DNA of 64,000 nt from JBBTCJ01 sp038043285 (GTDB lineage: Bacteria; Planctomycetota; Phycisphaerae; UBA1845), in assembly GCA_038043285.1 (NCBI GenBank), contig JBBTCJ010000041.1, forward strand, positions 38,222-102,221, written 5' to 3'. Below the pieces are notes generated by a model. That model saw only the letters and a program-made list of their open reading frames with translations, was not told the origin of the DNA and searched no databases. Position numbers and translations under genes: made by a program. Positions 60,684 to 64,000 of the stretch are shown piece by piece. The number at the start of each line of letters is the position of its first letter. Within the stretch, counting starts at the first letter, position 1.

Positions 60684-62263
60684 CGATTGCGAACATCGCG
60701 CAACAGCTTGCTCCGGAGTGGATCCTGCTCATCGGCGCGTGCGTCGTGATGCTGGCCGGCCTGACGCGCCCCGTATCCCGAACGCTGGTCGGCACGCTGG
60801 GAGTGGCCACGATCCTCGCCGCCCTTGGCGCATCGCTCACGTTGTCGCACGCAAGCACGCCGGCCGAGGTGCTTCCAGGCGTCTTGATCGACTCGCTCAC
60901 GCATTACGTCCGCTGGCTCTCTCTGGGGGTCGGCGTGGTGCTCGTATTGGTCAGTTGGCACCAACCCGTCGACGAGGAGTACGGCGAGTACATGTCGATG
61001 GTGCTGTTGTCGTTGCTTGGGGTATTGTTGACGGCCTCGGCCAACGACTTGCTGGTTTTGTTCTTCGCCATCGAGCTGGTCAGCATTCCAACCTACGTGT
61101 TGATCGCCTTGAGCCGGACGGACGCGCGGGCCTCGGAGAGCGCCGTCAAGTACTTCTTCCTCGGTGCCCTGTCCGCCGCGATCCTCGCTTACGGATTCGC
61201 TTTTCTCTACGGATCCACGGGAACGACCTCGCTGCTGACGATGCAAGCCGGGCGTGCGGTTCCGACGCTGAGCGCCCCAACGGCATCTCACACGCTCGCG
61301 ACCATCGGTTTGATTCTGGCGATCGGCGGATTGCTATTCAAGATTGCGGCTGTCCCGTTTCACGTTTATGCCGCCGACGTGTACGAAGGCGCAGCCGCCC
61401 CGATCACGGGCTTGTTGGGCTTCGTTCCGAAACTGGCGGGGTTTGTCGCGCTCTGCAGACTTCTCGCCGCCTTCCAATGGCAGCCCGGCCCCGAGATCCT
61501 GTGGTTGATCTGGATCGTCGCGGCCGCCACCATGACCGTCGGCAACGTGCTGGGTCTGCTACAGCGGAACGTCAAGCGCATGCTGGCGTATTCAAGCATC
61601 GCCCACAGCGGATACATGCTTGTCGCAGTGCTTGTCGGCCCGGTCGGCGGTCGGGGACCACTCGGCGACGGCGTCGCCTCGATGCTCTTCTACGTGGCGG
61701 TGTACGGGGTGATGAACCTGGGTACGTTCGCCGTGTTATCGTGCGTGCGCATCGGCGAGCGCGAGGCCGACACGCTGGACGACCTGGCCGGTCTTGCCCG
61801 CCGTCAACCCGCCGCGGCACTCGCCCTGTCGGTGTGCGTATTCAGCCTGATCGGTCTGCCGCCCACCGCCGGATTCGTGGGCAAACTTTACGTCTTCGGG
61901 AGCGCGTTTTCGTTGTCCGAGGCCCACCCGATGCATGATCCGATGATCGCCCTGGCGATTCTCGGCGTCCTGAACGCAGCCGTCGGAGCGGCCTACTATC
62001 TGCGCATTGTCGCGACGGTGTACATGGATGACGAACTGGAGCCTTCGCGAAGTTACGGCGGCGGCGCTGTACGCCTTGCGGTTGGCCTTTGCGCTTTGCC
62101 CCTGCTGTTGATCTTCGCCTGGCCCGGCTATCTTCGCGCCGACTCGCTCCGGGCGACGACGGCGTTGCGCAGGGTTGTCGGCGACCACTCGCTCGCCGAT
62201 CCGTCGGCCCAACGCCCGACGGAGCTGGTGGCCCATGACCAACCGCGTCCCGCTCACCCGTGA
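60680..62263 (+). CDS. nuoN: NADH-quinone oxidoreductase subunit N
   Basis: A 527-aa antiporter-like subunit. FFAIELVSIPTYVLIAL, FHVYAADVYEGAAAP and AYSSIAHSGYMLVA are signatures. Start GTG at 60680 overlaps nuoM (GTGA). It is the last nuo gene; nnrE overlaps its 3' end by 29 bp. Confidence 0.94.
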   Translation: MTIANIAQQLAPEWILLIGACVVMLAGLTRPVSRTLVGTLGVATILAALGASLTLSHASTPAEVLPGVLIDSLTHYVRWLSLGVGVVLVLVSWHQPVDEEYGEYMSMVLLSLLGVLLTASANDLLVLFFAIELVSIPTYVLIALSRTDARASESAVKYFFLGALSAAILAYGFAFLYGSTGTTSLLTMQAGRAVPTLSAPTASHTLATIGLILAIGGLLFKIAAVPFHVYAADVYEGAAAPITGLLGFVPKLAGFVALCRLLAAFQWQPGPEILWLIWIVAAATMTVGNVLGLLQRNVKRMLAYSSIAHSGYMLVAVLVGPVGGRGPLGDGVASMLFYVAVYGVMNLGTFAVLSCVRIGEREADTLDDLAGLARRQPAAALALSVCVFSLIGLPPTAGFVGKLYVFGSAFSLSEAHPMHDPMIALAILGVLNAAVGAAYYLRIVATVYMDDELEPSRSYGGGAVRLAVGLCALPLLLIFAWPGYLRADSLRATTALRRVVGDHSLADPSAQRPTELVAHDQPRPAHP

Positions 62264-62930
62264 ACAAGTTCGTCGCGTGGACCAACTCGCGGTGTCACGT
62301 TACGGCATCCCGAGCATCATTCTCATGGAGAATGCGGGGCGGAACGCGGCCGAGATCATCGAGCAACGCTTCGGAGCGGTCGCCCGACAAGCCTTCATCG
62401 TCGCCGGTCCGGGGAACAATGGCGGCGACGGCTGCGTCATCGCGCGACATCTGCACAATCGAGGTTGGGGCGTTGCCCTGCTGCTCGCGGGAGACGGCGC
62501 CCAACTCACGCCCGACACGTCCGTCAACTTCCGCATCCTTGAGGCCATGCGATTATCGATCGCCATCGCAACCGAGCTCGACGCGCAGCGGGCCATTCTC
62601 CAAGGCCTTGAGGGCGGCGTGCTCGTCGACGCCGTCCTTGGTACGGGCTTTGCCGGCACACTTCGGGCATCGACCATTGGGCTGATTGAGGCCATGAATG
62701 CCGCGAAAAAACTTGCGACCGTCGCCATCGACGTTCCCTCGGGTCTGGATTGCAACACGGGCTTAGAGGGCGGGGCGGTCGTTTGCGCCGATGCCACGAT
62801 CACGTTTGTCGCGGAAAAGATCGGCTTCTCCCGTGGCCATGCGCAGAGATATCTGGGTGTCGTCGAGGTCGCCGACATCGGCGCTCCACGTGGGATCGTT
62901 GACGAGGTGTTGCATGATGCCGCCCGGTGA
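62235..62930 (+). CDS. nnrE: NAD(P)H-hydrate epimerase
   Basis: A 231-aa YjeF-N-type protein that epimerises damaged NADHX/NADPHX. LTREQVRRVDQLAVSRYGIP, LMENAGRNAAEII and VAGPGNNGGDG are the family motifs. The partner dehydratase domain (NnrD) is absent here, so it is a stand-alone epimerase. ATG at 62235 chosen; the frame extends upstream to 62175 inside nuoN. Confidence 0.9.
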   Translation: MTNRVPLTREQVRRVDQLAVSRYGIPSIILMENAGRNAAEIIEQRFGAVARQAFIVAGPGNNGGDGCVIARHLHNRGWGVALLLAGDGAQLTPDTSVNFRILEAMRLSIAIATELDAQRAILQGLEGGVLVDAVLGTGFAGTLRASTIGLIEAMNAAKKLATVAIDVPSGLDCNTGLEGGAVVCADATITFVAEKIGFSRGHAQRYLGVVEVADIGAPRGIVDEVLHDAAR

Positions 62931-64000
62931 AGCTTCACGCGCGGGCGTCAAGCGGTCGCCCACTCGGCGGCAGATCCACGCTTCGCGCGAGCCGACACGC
63001 CGCCGTCGATGCCACTCAACGCCGGCAACTCTTTGGGTCGCCATGCTTCCGTTCCTGATTTCGCCGTCGTCGCCGACGGAGGAGAGCGAAGCGCTGCGGA
63101 TTTGTGGACCTGGTTGCCGGACGGTCACGACGCCTCACTATCGCATTGCATCGGCTGCGCCGGAGGAACGGATCGCGGCATGTACCCAAACACTCGAAGC
63201 GGTCTACGGCGAGGTCTTTGCTTTTCTTCCCGAACTCGGACTTCAGCCTGCGGATGACCGGTCTCCGCTGCCGGTGGTGTTATTCACTGAGCATAATCGT
63301 TTTGCTGCGGTGGCGGAGGCCGCGGGCCTTCCGCGCGACGTCGGCGGTTTCTACGACGTGCGAGCTGATCTCGCGGTCCTGTTGGACGCGGCCTCCATTC
63401 CCGCGATCCAGGAGGTCGATGCGCGTATCAGAGAGTTCGCAACGGGAGCCGAAATCGACGCAGCCGACGGCGGTACCGCCAGCGAATTGACCAACCCAGC
63501 CGCCCGGGCCCAAATCGTTAACTGGAGGGCCAGACGGGACGCCATCGTGGAGCAGCACGATCGCCTCGTCCTTCGTCACGAGGCGGCTCACCAACTCTTC
63601 TATCGCTTCGGCGTACACCAGCGCAGTGCGGCCAACCCCGTTTGGCTCGTCGAGGGACTCGCGTGCCAATTCGAGACTTCCGCCGGTCCGGGTGCGGTGG
63701 GTCCGCCGTCAACGAATCCCTACCGGCTATCCGACCTCGAACGTTCCGCAGTTCGTCGCCGACCGCCTCAACCGAGCGACGTTCGGTCGAACCGGCCCGA
63801 GGAGCAAGCCGCCACGTGGATTCCCCTCAGGAAGCTGCTCGGCCAAACGGATCTTCCGGCAGCGTCCACGCCGGACCGGGCCGCCCTGTTCGCCGAAAGT
63901 TGGGCGTTGGTTTACTATCTGCGGGCACAACACGGGGTCCGCTTCGCGGAGTATCTCCGCGAAACCGCCTCGCGCGGTCCGGCTGCGACGGACGCCGGGG
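62914..64000 (+). CDS. DUF1570 gluzincin-like protein, partial (runs off right edge)
   Basis: An open frame of 362 codons to the window end. The N-terminus (basic, then LWVAMLPFLI) may be a signal. The HExxH-like site is RHEAAHQLFYR, with PVWLVEGLACQFE after it, matching the DUF1570 family of planctomycetes. It overlaps the nnrE stop by 17 bp. The C-terminus is missing. Confidence 0.82.
   Translation, partial: MMPPGEASRAGVKRSPTRRQIHASREPTRRRRCHSTPATLWVAMLPFLISPSSPTEESEALRICGPGCRTVTTPHYRIASAAPEERIAACTQTLEAVYGEVFAFLPELGLQPADDRSPLPVVLFTEHNRFAAVAEAAGLPRDVGGFYDVRADLAVLLDAASIPAIQEVDARIREFATGAEIDAADGGTASELTNPAARAQIVNWRARRDAIVEQHDRLVLRHEAAHQLFYRFGVHQRSAANPVWLVEGLACQFETSAGPGAVGPPSTNPYRLSDLERSAVRRRPPQPSDVRSNRPEEQAATWIPLRKLLGQTDLPAASTPDRAALFAESWALVYYLRAQHGVRFAEYLRETASRGPAATDAG

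Noticed and set aside
1..64000. rRNA, tRNA, CRISPR, integrase or insertion sequence
   Set aside because: No sequence resembling these was noticed; small non-coding RNAs cannot be excluded by eye.

Overview
The window is a 64 kb, GC-rich, gene-dense bacterial chromosome segment. It most likely comes from a planctomycete (phylum Planctomycetota). The evidence is a set of lineage-typical families: a DUF1570 gluzincin-like protein, a DUF1571 lipoprotein, a DUF4091 lipoprotein, a secreted M12 metallopeptidase with a planctomycete-style dockerin-like tail, and a GTPase/GAP1-like regulatory locus. No rRNA, tRNA, CRISPR array, integrase or transposase was seen. TGA, TAA and TAG all serve as stops.

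Layout. (1) 1-7.6 kb: a DUF4091 lipoprotein that continues past the left edge, a one-pass membrane TPR-like protein, an M14-like zinc peptidase lipoprotein and a cyclase-family hydrolase. (2) 7.6-15.1 kb: a suspected multi-component regulatory or conflict module. It has a 906-aa coiled-coil protein divergent from a plus-strand run of a second coiled-coil protein, a formylglycine-generating-enzyme fold protein without the catalytic cysteines, a zinc-ribbon P-loop GTPase and a GAP1-N2-like protein. (3) 15.1-22.8 kb: FtcD (histidine degradation), an AlkD-like protein, a FlgT-like secreted protein, an M12 metallopeptidase and a retropepsin-like lipoprotein. (4) 22.8-32.2 kb, all minus strand: a lipid biosynthesis cluster in the order oleC-like, oleD-like, beta-ketoacyl-ACP synthase (broken by an in-frame TGA), ACP, two CrtI-like FAD oxidoreductases, FabZ-like dehydratase, FabI-like reductase, 4'-phosphopantetheinyl transferase. 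Together these could load, condense, reduce, dehydrate and desaturate an ACP-bound chain and then process it through an OleC/OleD-type route. OleA and OleB are absent. (5) 32.3-33.9 kb: DacB. (6) 33.9-40.6 kb, minus strand: a chaperone block with groEL, groES, a second groEL, dnaJ, grpE, an FmdB zinc ribbon and yacG. (7) 40.9-44.6 kb: an Mpo1-like membrane protein, a GNAT acetyltransferase, two lipoproteins and an orphan PAS histidine kinase. (8) 44.9-62.3 kb: a complete 14-gene complex I set, nuoA to nuoN, followed by overlapping nnrE and a partial DUF1570 gene. The nuo operon is interrupted by a DUF433/DUF5615 toxin-antitoxin-like pair between nuoC and nuoD and by a GT-C-like membrane protein between nuoE and nuoF.

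Several nuo gaps, and a few gaps elsewhere, contain short GC-rich repeats. One 55-bp unit occurs twice with 48 of 55 bases identical, and its 5' core recurs at four more places. The two most unusual loci are the GTPase/GAP1/FGE-like module and the OleC/OleD/FabF/CrtI cluster. The in-frame stop in the condensing enzyme of the latter should be checked first.
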